DNA of 33,756 nucleotides, taken from assembly GCA_937862935.1 (NCBI GenBank), contig CALMEO010000081.1, positions 1 through 33,756 of the forward strand, written 5' to 3'. Both the position numbers and the translations under genes were made by a program. Below the pieces are notes generated by a model that was not told where the DNA came from, ran no database searches, and saw only the letters and a list, made by a program, of their open reading frames with translations. The first letter of the stretch is position 1, and every line of letters starts with the position of its first letter. The DNA comes from an uncultured bacterium (lineage in GTDB: Bacteria > Patescibacteriota > Gracilibacteria > Absconditabacterales > Absconditicoccaceae). Shown one piece after another: positions 18,175-28,674 of this stretch.

Positions 18175-21100
18175 ATGAAATCGTTGTTTTCTAAGTCTAT
18201 TTTCAAGATTTTTTTGATGGCTATTGCTCTTTTGCTAGCCTTTTTGGTTGGAAAAATCAATGCAACTATTCCTACTGATTATATAGCAAATTATGAGATT
18301 AGTACAGATTATAATAAAATTCTCTGACTTTTTGTCGAAATTGATGCTGCGACCAAAATATGAAATCAAATTCCTCAGACTAAATTTAGTGAACTCAATA
18401 CTAGTTTCCAAGTAGTCTTCCCAAAATTTCCTCAAGATTATGCATTCAAAGTTACCTATCAACAGTGTTTAGATTTGAGTAAATGACTATCTACCTATAC
18501 CAGTATCGACTATCAAACAAAACTTTCATCTTTTATGACCAATTGTTATAAGCCATTTGGCGATATTGTAAAAAAGGTAAATACAAAATATACAGTAATC
18601 GCTGCGGCAAAAGTTTCTCCTCAAAGTGGACCAGCACCTTTGACCGTAACTTTTGATGCAAGATGAAGTATAGATCCTTCCAATGATACTATTCCTTCCA
18701 AAAACTATTTCCGATATTATAGAGATACTGATGGTAATGATACTACTATTGGTATGTGACCTGTGGTAAATACTACTTTTGCTACTCCAGGAAATTATCA
18801 AGTACATTTAACTGTCAGAAGTTCCAATAAAGTTACCGATGGTATTTTCGATGGTGAAAAAACCATGTCTATTGATGTGTTGCCAAAGACAGCCAATATT
18901 GTAGTCTATGCTAACGGACAAAAATTGGCTAAGGATGGGAGAATCAAAATAGGTATCCAAGAAGCTGAAAGATGAGTGATTTTTGATGGTTCAGCTACTT
19001 TGCCTATGTGAGGAAGACAGATTCTTTCTCATAATTGGTCCATAACTTCCAAAGAATGATTTGATTATAGTAAGGATGGAGATGGAAAACCCTCTGTGAT
19101 GAGATTGGTTCTTCCTGGACAATGAGAATATAAACTTGCTTTGACTACTAGTGACAATGAAGCAAATAAAATCACAGAAAATTTTTATATTCTTGTTTCT
19201 GATCCAGTCGCTATTATCAAACAAATGCCAGAAAAAGGTAATAGTTCTATTATATTCTCTTTTGATTCTACTCCTTCTTACTCTATAGTTTCTAGTCTCA
19301 AATTATTTACTCGAGAAATTTTTGATCAAGAAGGAAATAAAACTGATACTTTCCAGGGCAAATCTATCAAACAACAGTTTAAAAAACCTGGTGTATATAC
19401 CGTCAAATTGACTGTGGAAGATGAATTAGGACAAACCAATACAGATTCTCTTTCTGTCTATGTCGAATCTACTGATCCTATTCCTCAATTTACGATTACT
19501 CCAAGCAATAATCGAAAAAACCCTTCTGAATTTATTTTGGATGCTTCCGTGAGTTTTGATATTGATAAAATGAATGGATATGATACCCTTGCGTATGAAC
19601 GATCATTTTCTAATCCCCAACAAACTAAAATTATTAATACAGAAAATAATAATGAAAAAATAAAAGTCCAATTTAATTCTATAGGAAAACATACTATAAA
19701 ACTTACTGCTAGAGATGATTATGGGAAAATAATGGATATATCAAAAGATATAGAGGTAAAATCTACCCTTAGACCTGAAATATTTGTCGTGCCTGTTGCA
19801 ACTCCATGGGGCAATCCCATGAATTTTATAGTAAAATCTAATCAACCGATTCTCAATTATCAATGGGATTTTGCTGATGCAGATACAAGAACTATTCAAA
19901 CTGATAAAATAGCCCATACGTATCAAAAAGCTGGTATTTATAAGGTTGTACTCAAAGTGAGTTGATCAGATGGTATGGAAAATGAGGTCAGTAAAAATGT
20001 ATTCGTTGGAGAAAAGACCTATCCTGTGGCTTGATTTACTGTTATAGATAAGACATCAAATATCCAAACACAAAATGACGAGTGTCCAGATTTAGATAGT
20101 TCAGGTAATGTTGTCCCTGCATACAGGATAGATAGATATCAAGACTTTACTGTTGATCCTTCATTGTCGGTAAATACTAAATGAGAAAAAGAATGACTTC
20201 AATATTTCTTTCAGCCACAAAATAATGAAATTTTTAAGCAGGAAGTTTTCAAATATAGATTCAATGAATTGTGATGTACATATATTGATTTTACTGCTGA
20301 AGATACCACTATTTCCAAGAGTAATAAAGTCAAAATATATTTTAAAGTAGTAAATGCATTACCGAGAGTTGACAATCTCGTACTATTTTTCCCTCAATAT
20401 GGAAATGAAATCGGTGTCGGCTTTTCAGAAAATAATGCTAAGGATATATTTAATGATACTTTTGATCCATTGATTGTTAAAGTAAGTGCTACTAATCCAC
20501 TGGATCCTGATGGATTTATCTCGTATTTTAAATGGTATTATTATTATAAAGATGATCCAAGTAGGACACTAGAGACTAAAATCACTCCAGGTACTATTCC
20601 TTATGTTTTTTTCTCACTTCCGAGAGTTCCAGGAGAATTTATGTTTGGTGTGACTATGTATGACAATGATGATGGTCAACAAAGTAATGCAGATATTATT
20701 GGGAATGGTCCATTAGTTTTTTTTCCACCTGATGCTAGTAGGCCTGATATTCCTCTTGTTACACTAAAATCTGATACCGCAAGTGCTGAAATTGGTGATG
20801 AAATTACCTTTGATGTTGTTTCAAAAATAGTTTCTGATAGGCCAGATTTTATTAGAGAAAGAACGATTCAATATGATTTTGATGGCGATGGTACATGGGA
20901 TTTGACTACAAAATCTGATCGTGTCAAACATGTGTTTACTGATCCTAATGAATTCTGATATAGACCAAGAGCAGCTGTACTTTATAGAGGGTATAAATGA
21001 GTGGGTGTTTGAGGTACTATTGTAATAAAAAATTGACTTAAACCTATGCTTTTGTCTGATACCTTTGAAAAACTTGCTATCTTTAGAGATGTTAGTTTAG

Positions 21101-22419
21101 GTACTATTGCAAATAAAACTATCTGTCTTAGTATGAAAGATTGTAAAACTGATAATTGATTTGTTGTCTCTTCTGGTGATGCTTTTACTTTTAACTATCC
21201 TGATTTCGCTAAATATTTCATCTCTATGGAGGTGACAGATAAATATGCAAATATGTCTGATAAAAGGCGAGTCCTTGATTTGACTACTGGACAAGCTAAT
21301 GCTGGTGATTTTCATATTCTTTCTATTCCAAAAGTTTCCTTAGCTAGTGGTGCGATTGATTTTTTTGTCGGAAAAAATCTTAAAAATAGTATACTGATGT
21401 ATATCAAATATGATGATTCTAGAGGAACGTGTTATGTAGATACAGATATCGCTTTTGATAGTAATGGCGATATGCTCAAAGAAAATGATAAAGATTTTTT
21501 GTGTAATGAGCTCTATCTTAAAACATATGAACCAAAATATGAATCAGTTATCGGAAGAATATATTATACAAAAGCTGATACTACTTCCTTTTCTAAGGAT
21601 TTTACTGTTTCATTTTTGGATTTTGAAGCAAACTTAGATCCCGAGATGACTATTGTTTATAAAGAGATTAACGACTTTATCAATACTATGCAAGACGTTG
21701 AATCTACCGGTGATCTTCGTGATTTTAGAATGCTTATGGTAGCACTTAGAGATGGATTAATCGATCAAATAGACACAAAATCCAATATCGTTTCTGTAAA
21801 AGATTATTATGAAACACATGCGGTCCAACTCACGGAGGAACAAAAAACATTGCTTGAAGATATTTTCACTAAACTTACAGATAAAGCAGTTTCTGCTGCT
21901 GGATGAGGTAATATTTATGCACAATCTAAGGCTGAAATACTTTCTATTTTGCCTTCCAATTTAGCGGTAGATGTTGAATGATTATTTACCGAATTTGAAT
22001 CTGTTGTTTCTGATACTCAAGCTGATTCTTCTCAGCAAGATAAAAGAAAACAGGTTCTTCAAGAAATAATCAATCTTATTAGTAAAAATCTTGCTGCAGA
22101 TAGCACAACGGTTCAGACACATCAAATAGATCCTTTGGATATGAAAACAATTATCATGCCTAATATATGTAATATTCTTTCTTTTTATAGTATTGTTAGT
22201 GAGCTCTGTCCAAATGATGATGTCAGAATTGTTCCTGATGCTGATACTATCGTTGCTAACAACGTTACTTGATGATCTACTTGGTGGAAGATTGTCTTTA
22301 TTGTTCTTGGAATCGTTGTAGGTATTTTTGTTATCCTTGTAATTATATTCGCTATAAGAGCTAAAATGAATCAACAAGAAGAATCATCAGAAACATCTTC
22401 ATGAGAGACGGCGTCTTAA
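18175..22419 (+). CDS. Giant PKD-repeat surface protein with C-terminal membrane anchor
   Basis: 1,414 aa under code 25. The N-terminus is a signal peptide or anchor (MKSLFSKSIFKIFLMAIALL, cleavage possibly after VGKINA). Several PKD-like beta domains follow, recognisable by their final strands: ATPGNYQVHLTV near residue 205, KKPGVYTVKLTVEDELG near 405, YQKAGIYKVVLKVSG near 590, and DFDGDGTWDLTT near 905. An alpha-helical region (about 1150-1350, VYKEINDFINTMQDVEST onward) precedes one membrane helix (WWKIVFIVLGIVVGIFVILV) and a short polar tail. PKD domains mediate extracellular protein or glycan contact, so an adhesin or surface scaffold is inferred. Dozens of TGA glycines break it under the standard code. 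A terminator follows directly. Confidence 0.88.
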
Positions 22420-22449
22420 ATGTATAATTTAATGGTTATCGCTGTTTCT

Positions 22450-22477
22450 AAAAAAATCGCTTTAAGGCGATTTTTTT
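22450..22477. terminator. Bidirectional terminator between the PKD gene and dCMP deaminase
   Basis: An 11-bp stem (AAAAAAATCGC / GCGATTTTTTT) with a 6-base loop sits between two convergent genes; the T run is present on both strands. Confidence 0.88.
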
Positions 22478-22490
22478 AGTATAGAGGGTA

Positions 22491-22982
22491 TTATTGTTTT
22501 TCATACTGTTCTATCGATTCATCAAAATACATAAGTTCTACTCAGGCTTCTTTAAACATTATTTCTGATTCTATTCCTGCATGATATTTTTTTTCTGCTA
22601 CAATTTTTTTTATTCCACAACTAATAATCAACATTGCACATGTCCTACATGGTGTCATCTTACAATACAATGTTGCTCATTCTATACTGACACCTATTTT
22701 TGCTGCTTGACAAATTGCATTTTGTTCTGCATGGACTGTTCTTACACAATGATTTGTGACTTTTCCATCTTCATGAGTCATTTGTTTAAATTGATGACCG
22801 ATTTCATCACAATGGGGTAATCCTGGTGGTGATCATACATAACCTGTACATAAAATCTGTTTGTTCTTTGCTATTACACAACCACTTCTTCCTCTATCGC
22901 AGCTAGCTCTCTTTGCTACAGTTCTTGCTATTTCCATAAAGTATTCATCTCGTGTAGGACGAATGTATTTTTCTTCAGCCAT
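22491..22982 (-). CDS. Deoxycytidylate (dCMP) deaminase
   Basis: Zinc enzyme that deaminates dCMP to dUMP, the precursor of dTMP; cytoplasmic. 163 aa. Zinc ligands and catalytic Glu are in place: HAEQNA (His84, Glu86) and PCRTC (Cys112, Cys115). The N-terminal [23 protein letters not shown] and the [16 protein letters not shown] loop are typical of dCMP deaminases, including extra Cys/His residues that may bind a second zinc. Glycines in YVGSPP, IEGATL and EAGVEL are TGA. It lies 97 bp downstream of purA on the same strand and may share its transcript. Confidence 0.93.
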
Positions 22983-22991
22983 TTTACATGT

Positions 22992-23012
22992 AGTAAAAGC
23001 TAAAAGCTAATG
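22992..23012 (-). repeat. Short heptanucleotide repeat between dCMP deaminase and purA
   Basis: Three imperfect 7-mers (AGTAAAA, GCTAAAA, GCTAATG on the plus strand), the same style as the repeats near tsaD. Confidence 0.4.
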
Positions 23013-23079
23013 TATATACTATAGTTAAAATATCTATGATATCAATAATATATGATGTTTACCCCATTAATAATGTACA

Positions 23080-24480
23080 TTATTTATACACAATATATTC
23101 TTCTCATTTTATTCAAGTTCCCAATACTATATTGCCCTCAAATCATAGTACGCGTATAAGATAATCTGTATAATCTATGTAGTTTTGTGGTAATTGTGAT
23201 TTTTCTTTTGTTCCTTTAATGTTTTCACGTAAATCAAAAATTTGACTATATTCTACTTGTATATTTTCATATTCGTTTCCATAGGGTAATGAATCTATAT
23301 ATATTTTTCAACTTTCTGTATTAACATATTTTTCTCCTATTTTTGCTTCATGTCAAAGAGCATCTAAAAGATCATACTTCGTTATAAAAAGTATATCTGC
23401 TTTATTGGTTTTAAGCGTTTTTTTGAGCTCTACTATATCATAATATCAAACATCTCTTGTTCTTCAGCTTGTTGCTCATACTTCATCTCAACAATATCCT
23501 CTGTATTGGTCAGCTTGTTCTTTTTCAAGTTTTGTAGGAAAATATCATCATCAAACTTTTGATTTTATTGCTTTTGTAACCATTATGTGAGTATGAATTT
23601 CTGGTAAATTTAATCAGCTAGATACTCAATTTGAGGTTGTATCTGAACTTGTACAATATGGATAGTTTCATCAATCTATCGCAAGTCATGAAGATTGAGA
23701 ATGTTCTATCAAAATTTTATCTCATGTATGAGCTGCTTCATTTAACATCATATTACCTTGATCTATCTGTATATATCAATCATCAATCATTTTTTGAAGT
23801 AATTCTTTTTCTTCTTTCACTTCGTTCATTATTTCTTCCAGATCCAATCATGTAAATAAGGATGAATTTACTTTCATAAATTCGTTTAATTCATCAGGAT
23901 TTGAATTGGATAGTATATTAAAATTTGGTCATGTTCTTAGTGCTTTGAGTGCGTAAGCGGGTCATATTCATTTTTTTGTTGTTCATACTTTTTTTGATTT
24001 TAATCACTCTATTATTCCATCTAATTTTCTTTGTAAATTATTGAAAATTATTTGTGCTCATCCTGCTACAAAAGTTCTTCATTTCATAGTATATCATTTT
24101 GATTCTAATAATTTTATTTCTTCGTATATTCATTTTATATTTACGACTCTTCATTGTCCTATATATATTTTTGCTTTTTCGTTTACTGCTCAACCAGGTA
24201 ATTCATGAAGTGCGACTTTCTCTCAATTTTTACAAACAGCTTGATGTCCTGCGTTTCATCATCATGTAGATACTGCGACTCGGTCATTGTCTTTAAATTG
24301 TGATGTTACTTTACCTTTTCATTCATCTCATTGTTGTCATCCATATATCACAGTAACGTTTCCTCTTTCCCAAACCTTATTTTCAAAATTTTCATTTGTA
24401 AGATTTAGGTTTGCTTGCGTTTTATTATACTTTGCTTGTTCATTTTTTTGCGATAGAATCTCTTTCATTTTTTCTCTCAT
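23080..24480 (-). CDS. purA: Adenylosuccinate synthetase
   Basis: GTP-dependent condensation of IMP with aspartate, the first step from IMP to AMP. 466 aa, about 35 more than usual. Seen: P-loop-like YGGQQGDEGKGK (residues ~47-57), STGGGNAGHQAV with the catalytic His, GTTKKGIGPAY, EHSQSSGLAIDGGNYPYCTSSDTT, and C-terminal VDEL-type guanine region that is less clear. Many glycines are TGA; GDEGKGK itself has two. The extra length is an N-terminal extension of about 40 residues (MREKMKEILSQKNEQ onward), Lys/Asn/Gln-rich. ATG at 24480 is chosen, as no later ATG lies before the conserved core. Divergent from guaB, so the two enzymes that draw on IMP share a control region. Confidence 0.94.
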
Positions 24481-24658
24481 ATAATAAAAAAACTCCAATA
24501 TAGGTATTTGTTTTTTGTTCAAATATTTTTTTTGTTGATTTGTTATAGTTTTTTATATGTAATATGTCAAATGTTTTTTTAATATAAATTATTATTGTAA
24601 AACCGAGGTAAAATGATATTATGGATCAGATATTCTTTATTTTATTAGAAATATTTCT
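24481..24658. promoter_or_regulatory. Divergent spacer purA/guaB
   Basis: A 178-bp AT-rich spacer holding both promoters of the IMP branch-point genes. No riboswitch-like fold was seen and no promoter could be picked with confidence. Confidence 0.35.
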
Positions 24659-25741
24659 ATGAAATTTAATAATCCACTCTATGAAAATGAAGAGCTTGCT
24701 TATGAAGATGTTTTTCTTTTTCAAAATTATTTTGATGGAAATTCTAGATTGGAAATGGATGTAGATCCGACAATTCCTCTTGCAACACATATTCCTATTA
24801 TAACTGCAAATATGAATGCTGTCAGTGGGAAAAGAATGGCAGAAACTATAGCACGTTATGGTTGACTTTCTGTCTTACCTCAAGATATGGATATAGAAAC
24901 ACTTACTAGAATTATCTCGTCTATCAAAGCTGCTGATGTGCAATATGATACTCCTATTACCGTGAAAGCCCATAATACCATTAGAGATGCGTTGTGAATT
25001 ATTCACAAAAGAGCCCATAATTCTGTGATACTTATTGATGATGAAGGAAAGGCAATCAATATTTTTAAACCACAAGATCTTGAAAATTTGGATCAATTTA
25101 CCTTGTTGGGGAATATTTCTAAGCCTGGTATGATTACGTGAAAAATCTGAATCTCTGATGAAGATGCATTTACCTTGATGGATGAAAAAGGCATATCATC
25201 TCTCCCAATTATTGATGATCAGTGAATCCTTAAATGAATCCTTACCAAAAAAAATACACTAAGGAATACTTTGTATGCACCATCACTTGATCAACATGGA
25301 AAACTTAATGTAGCCGTTGCTGTGGGAATACATAATTTTGATGAAAAAGTTGCTATTTTGTATGATTTGGGTATTAGACTTTTTGTCTTGGATACTGCTC
25401 ATGGATATCAAAAATCTATGATAGAAAATATAAAAAACATAAGATCGATGTATGGAAATACTATTATTGTGGTTGCTGGTAATGTTATTACCGAAGAAGC
25501 AACACGTGCGCTACTTCTGGCCTGAGCTGATGGTGTAAAGGTTGGTATATGACCATGAGCTATGTGTACCACGCGTATGAAAACATGAGTTGGTAGACCA
25601 CAGTTTACTGCAGTATACAAATGTGCTCAAGAAGCCAAAAAACATGGATGATTTGTCTGGGCTGACGGATGAATCAAAACTCCGAGAGATTTTATCCTAG
25701 CTCTTGCTGCATGAGCAAATCATGTCATGTGGTGAACCTAA
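24659..25741 (+). CDS. guaB: IMP dehydrogenase GuaB, cut short by an in-frame TAA
   Basis: NAD-dependent oxidation of IMP to XMP, first step toward GMP. The frame gives 360 residues up to TAA at 25739-25741. Seen: N-terminal barrel start (ANMNAVSGKRMAETIA), two CBS domains around residues 95-200 (TVKAHNTIRDALG; ISSLPIIDDQG), LDTAHGYQ, the catalytic loop GIGPGAMCTTR with Cys303, and DGGIKTPRDFILALAAGANHVM. The TAA falls where the family has a hydrophobic residue in MxGs(l)fAGTxE. The same frame then continues for 119 codons of clear GuaB sequence (next entry). A single T-to-A change from Leu TTA would explain it. Sequencing error, a recent nonsense mutation or stop readthrough are all possible. 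Glycines are often TGA. Confidence 0.88.
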
Positions 25742-26101
25742 TGGGCATGAACCTTTGAATCGGTAGGTGATGTAAAATATGATGAAGAATGATTGATGTA
25801 TAAGGAAAACTATGGCATGGCTTCCAAAAAGGCTGTTTGTGATAGAAGTCAAAAATTAAGTAAATTTGAGCAAGCACAAAAACAGATGTTTCGTGAGGGA
25901 ATATCTAGCTCAAGAATATATATCAAACCATGAATGGAATCCGTTGGTGATATTGTCGATGAATGTATGACAGGACTTCGTAGTAGTATGACTTATGTCG
26001 GTGCTAAAAACTTAGAAGAATTTTGTGAGAAAGCGATTGTATGAGTACAAACCAGTGCTGGTTTTGTGGAAGGGACTCCTCATGGAAAAATTAGAAAATA
26101 A
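25742..26101 (+). pseudogene. guaB: C-terminal part of guaB beyond the in-frame TAA
   Basis: In the same frame as the preceding entry and without any further interruption: WAGTFESVGDVKYDEEG, YKENYGMASKKAV, the flap region, KPGMESVGDIVDECMTGLRSS (C-terminal IMP/K+ site) and MTYVGAKNLEEF. Together the two parts make 480 residues plus the stop-coded position, the normal IMPDH length. The flap Arg/active-site residues and C-terminal substrate contacts lie here, so the truncated upstream product should be inactive. The sequence shows no decay, which argues for a very recent event or an error. Confidence 0.85.
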
Positions 26102-26510
26102 TAGTGTTTATTATGGTTTAATAGAAAATTTTGTATGGCTATTTTTCAAGAAATTCATCTATAATATATATATTTATTTTTTTCTTAAACGCTTCGCTGG
26201 ACTTCCTTTTTGACATTGCCTCAAAAAGGAAGCAAAAAACTCTAGCCAGATGCAAACCCAACATACGGTCGTTTCACCATAAACTATTCATTATCTCACC
26301 TCAAAACCCCGGTAATTACCGGGGGGCCCATTTCGGTTCGTTAGGATGCTGTTGCTACGAATTTGGGGAGCGTCTTGTCATGCATCTGGCATGGTACTAT
26401 AGTTTTTTTATTTATCATATATAAAAGAATAATAGATAAATAAGTTCTCTACTAATATTTTCCTCTATTTTAGTCACACTTTTTTTTATTATGCTTTTAT
26501 TATCTATAAG
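26102..26510. other. GC-rich structured intergenic island, not coding
   Basis: No credible gene. Structures seen: a perfect 12-bp hairpin at 26202-26232 (CTTCCTTTTTGA / TCAAAAAGGAAG, 7-base loop); a long-range pair GCCAGATGCA (26245-26254) with TGCATCTGGC (26381-26390), which closes about 126 bases; and an 18-bp perfect palindrome CCCCGGTAATTACCGGGG at 26307-26324 inside it. Base composition at 26190-26395 is clearly more GC-rich than the rest of the window. It could be a structured RNA, a mobile-element remnant or an imported segment; no known RNA family was recognised. Confidence 0.55.
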
Positions 26511-26534
26511 AGACACATTCATGTGTCTTTTTTT
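26511..26534 (+). terminator. Rho-independent terminator, plus strand
   Basis: A 7-bp stem (AGACACA / TGTGTCT) with a TTCA loop followed by eight T. It would end transcripts from guaB or from the structured island. Confidence 0.85.
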
Positions 26535-26536
26535 TA

Positions 26537-26563
26537 TAAAAAAACTCTGTGAAAACACAGAGT
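26537..26563 (-). terminator. Rho-independent terminator, minus strand
   Basis: An 8-bp stem (ACTCTGTG / CACAGAGT) with a 4-base A/T loop; the minus strand continues with seven T. It ends the transcript that includes the 55-aa gene and lies back to back with the plus-strand terminator. Confidence 0.85.
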
Positions 26564-26570
26564 ATGCATA

Positions 26571-26738
26571 TTAGAGATTAAGAAATTCCTTCAGTGTTAA
26601 TGGTTTTTGTATCTTCAGTAAACGTATTACTGTTGATATTACCCATATAGAGAATAATATTGCCACTACTATACTGCCACCTATAATACCGGCTAATATT
26701 ACCACTATTACTAATCCAATGTCACCAAGTGTTTTCAT
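26571..26738 (-). CDS. Small single-pass membrane protein, 55 aa
   Basis: Opens MKTLGDIGLVIVVILAGIIG and continues as one long hydrophobic segment up to about residue 38, then a short basic/polar tail (RLLKIQKPLTLKEFLNL). Stop TAA lies just before a strong minus-strand terminator. Five glycines, none TGA. Too short for a family call. It follows the UPF0489-like gene after 64 bp and could be the last gene of a holB transcript. Confidence 0.55.
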   Translation of the reverse strand: MKTLGDIGLVIVVILAGIIGGSIVVAILFSIWVISTVIRLLKIQKPLTLKEFLNL

Positions 26739-26802
26739 TTTTTTTTCCCATTCGTTTTTGTGATTATATATTATTTTTATTGAAAATCAATATTTTTTAC
26801 TC

Positions 26803-27552
26803 TTATTGTAATAACTCTTTAATTATTTTTATTGCTCTTTCTTGGTCTATAAAGTAAGGTGATGTTGCAATAGTGACCAGTTTTGCGTTTTTTATGAGTG
26901 ACTTTATAATGAAAATATCTTCTTGACTAAGCACTTTCCCTACTCGAAAATCTATATCAATGTCGACTATAGTACTTCAAAGCTCAACTCCTCAAGTTCA
27001 AAGCTGTTGTAGGCTATAGTCACTTCTGATTTGTATTACCTTATTGATGATTCATGAATTCGTTGCTGCGGTGATGAAGTTTCCGACATTGGTTTTTGTC
27101 TGTACAAAATCTTCTATGTTGTCTCATCATGTATCATTTGTGATTCGTTTTTCTTTATTGTCTTTGGTGTCTGCATGCTGGTCAATATGAAACACTGTTA
27201 TATGTTCAAACGATCAAACCGTTAAGCGATATTGATTCCAGAAACTTAGCACATGATTATGATTATCTACTATATATATAGGTATTCATTCATATGTTAT
27301 CTGTACAAAATGTTTGAGTCATGTACATGATATTAGTGTAGTATTTACTACTTCTTCAAAGACTATTTCTGATCATTCTTCTAGATCGTCTAAACTACCT
27401 TGTATCAACGGTGGGACAAATATTTTTCCTGTAGATCAAAGCTCGATCCTTTCTTGATAAGAAAATTCATTGTTTCAAATGGGATCTGTAATATAGATTC
27501 AAACTTTGTACATGAACCATTGTACTATTGATAAAAATCCGCTTCTGTGCAT
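26803..27552 (-). CDS. UPF0489-like protein with an arginase-fold-type metal motif
   Basis: 249 aa, soluble. The blocks YIVDNHNHVLSFWNQY, FHIDQHADT, VGNFITAATNSGIINK and VDIDIDFR match, from memory, the UPF0489 (C5orf22-like) family; HIDQHADT and DIDIDF together look like the D-x-H-x-D and D-x-D metal sites of the arginase/deacetylase fold. The enzymatic role of this family is not known to me. Many glycines are TGA, sometimes paired (NDTGGDN), so the gene is well adapted to code 25. The frame is open upstream to 27627, but the first ATG is at 27552, just beyond the holB stop; the gap is 41 bp and the two are likely co-transcribed. Confidence 0.72.
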
Positions 27553-27593
27553 GACAAAAGCTTTACTATTTTTCGTTAACTTTTCGTCTATTT

Positions 27594-28505
27594 TTACTCG
27601 TTTAAAAGTCAGTAGAGGAGTATATTTTCTATGTTTATATTACTTCTCATAAGCTTTTTGGTAGCGAGTCGTTTGTGTCCTTTTACTTCCATATGATTGT
27701 TTATGCAATAAGCAATCCATCCATCAATGAATGCTTCAAGTATTCCATATTTATATATTTTTTTGAGTGCATCATGAGCAAAAAAACGGTTAGTATTTGT
27801 AGATAAATTATGAATCAGTTTGATAAATGTTTTTTCTAATGTTGGGTCTTCTTGTATAAGTGTATATATGCGTTGTGCTATTCCTGGTTTCCCTATTGCC
27901 ATATGTATAACGAGTTGTTTGAGCTCTGGATTGTTATTAAACATAGTATTGGTTTCCATTCGTTGTGATAATTCTCCATCTGACAATTGATTGAATTTTA
28001 TCATGAGGGCTCTTGAAAGTATAGTTTCGAGTAATTGTCATGGATTAGATGTTGTTGCAATAATCAATCTTTTGGGCAATGGTTCTTCGCAGGTTTTAAG
28101 AAAAGCATTTGCTGCCTCGGGAATCATTCTTTCTATATTTTCCAAAAATACTACTTTGTATTTTCCTATGGCTGATTGTTGGAGTCGTGAATTAACATCC
28201 CTGATACCGATATCTTGATAGTTATGTTCTTTGATGAGTATCTTGAATGTTTCTGAAGTCAGTACTGTTTTTAATTTGAGATTGTGTTTTTTTTCTAATT
28301 GTTCAGAAAAATCTTTGATATGTAACATATCACTCACAACATAATTTCCCATTTTCTCTTTGAGTAGTGCTTGTATACTACTTGTTTTTCCTATGTGTTG
28401 TGGTCCTGCAATGATCAAAAAATGTGGCGCTTTGGTATCTCCAGCAAAGAACATATCTATGTATTTCGTCAAGGTCTGGATATTCTCTTTGTTTCCTACA
28501 AACAT
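27594..28505 (-). CDS. holB: DNA polymerase III delta' subunit-like clamp-loader ATPase
   Basis: Part of the clamp loader that places the sliding clamp on DNA. 303 aa. Seen: Walker A-like GPQHIGKTS (residues 34-42), Walker B-region VVFLENIERM, then AANAFLKTCEEP and LIIATTSNPGQLLETILSRA. The clamp-loader SRC motif reads SRA and the four-cysteine zinc module of bacterial delta' is absent. The standard-code frame breaks at a TGA inside SNPGQL, and a second TGA near the end (LYGLLNE) means that the true stop is the TAA at 27594. Upstream of the UPF0489-like gene on the same strand. Confidence 0.88.
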
Positions 28506-28617
28506 ATTTTTTTCTGAACTAAATAGTATGACATGAGCATAAAAAAATATCTTAAAAAAACAACTATTTATTTTTTCTTCATATATCTTTATATGTCATT
28601 ATTTAATATTTTTATAC

Positions 28618-28645
28618 TTGACTTTTTATATTAAATATGTAATTT
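28618..28645 (+). promoter_or_regulatory. Possible promoter of the lipoprotein gene
   Basis: TTGACT and TAATTT separated by 16 bases, 30 bp before the ATG. The match to the -35/-10 pattern is fair but the region is AT-rich, so chance agreement is possible. Confidence 0.35.
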
Positions 28646-28674
28646 TTATGTTAAGTAAACAAAAAATAATAATT

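Noticed and set aside
26245-26390. The closed 126-base domain was considered as RNase P RNA, SRP RNA or tmRNA.
   Set aside because: None of the signature sequences I know for these RNAs was found on either strand, and the size is wrong for RNase P RNA and tmRNA.
26131-26424. 97-codon plus-strand ORF across the GC-rich island.
   Set aside because: It covers palindromes and hairpins, its translation is low-quality (Cys runs, no domain), and the nucleotide structure explains the sequence better.
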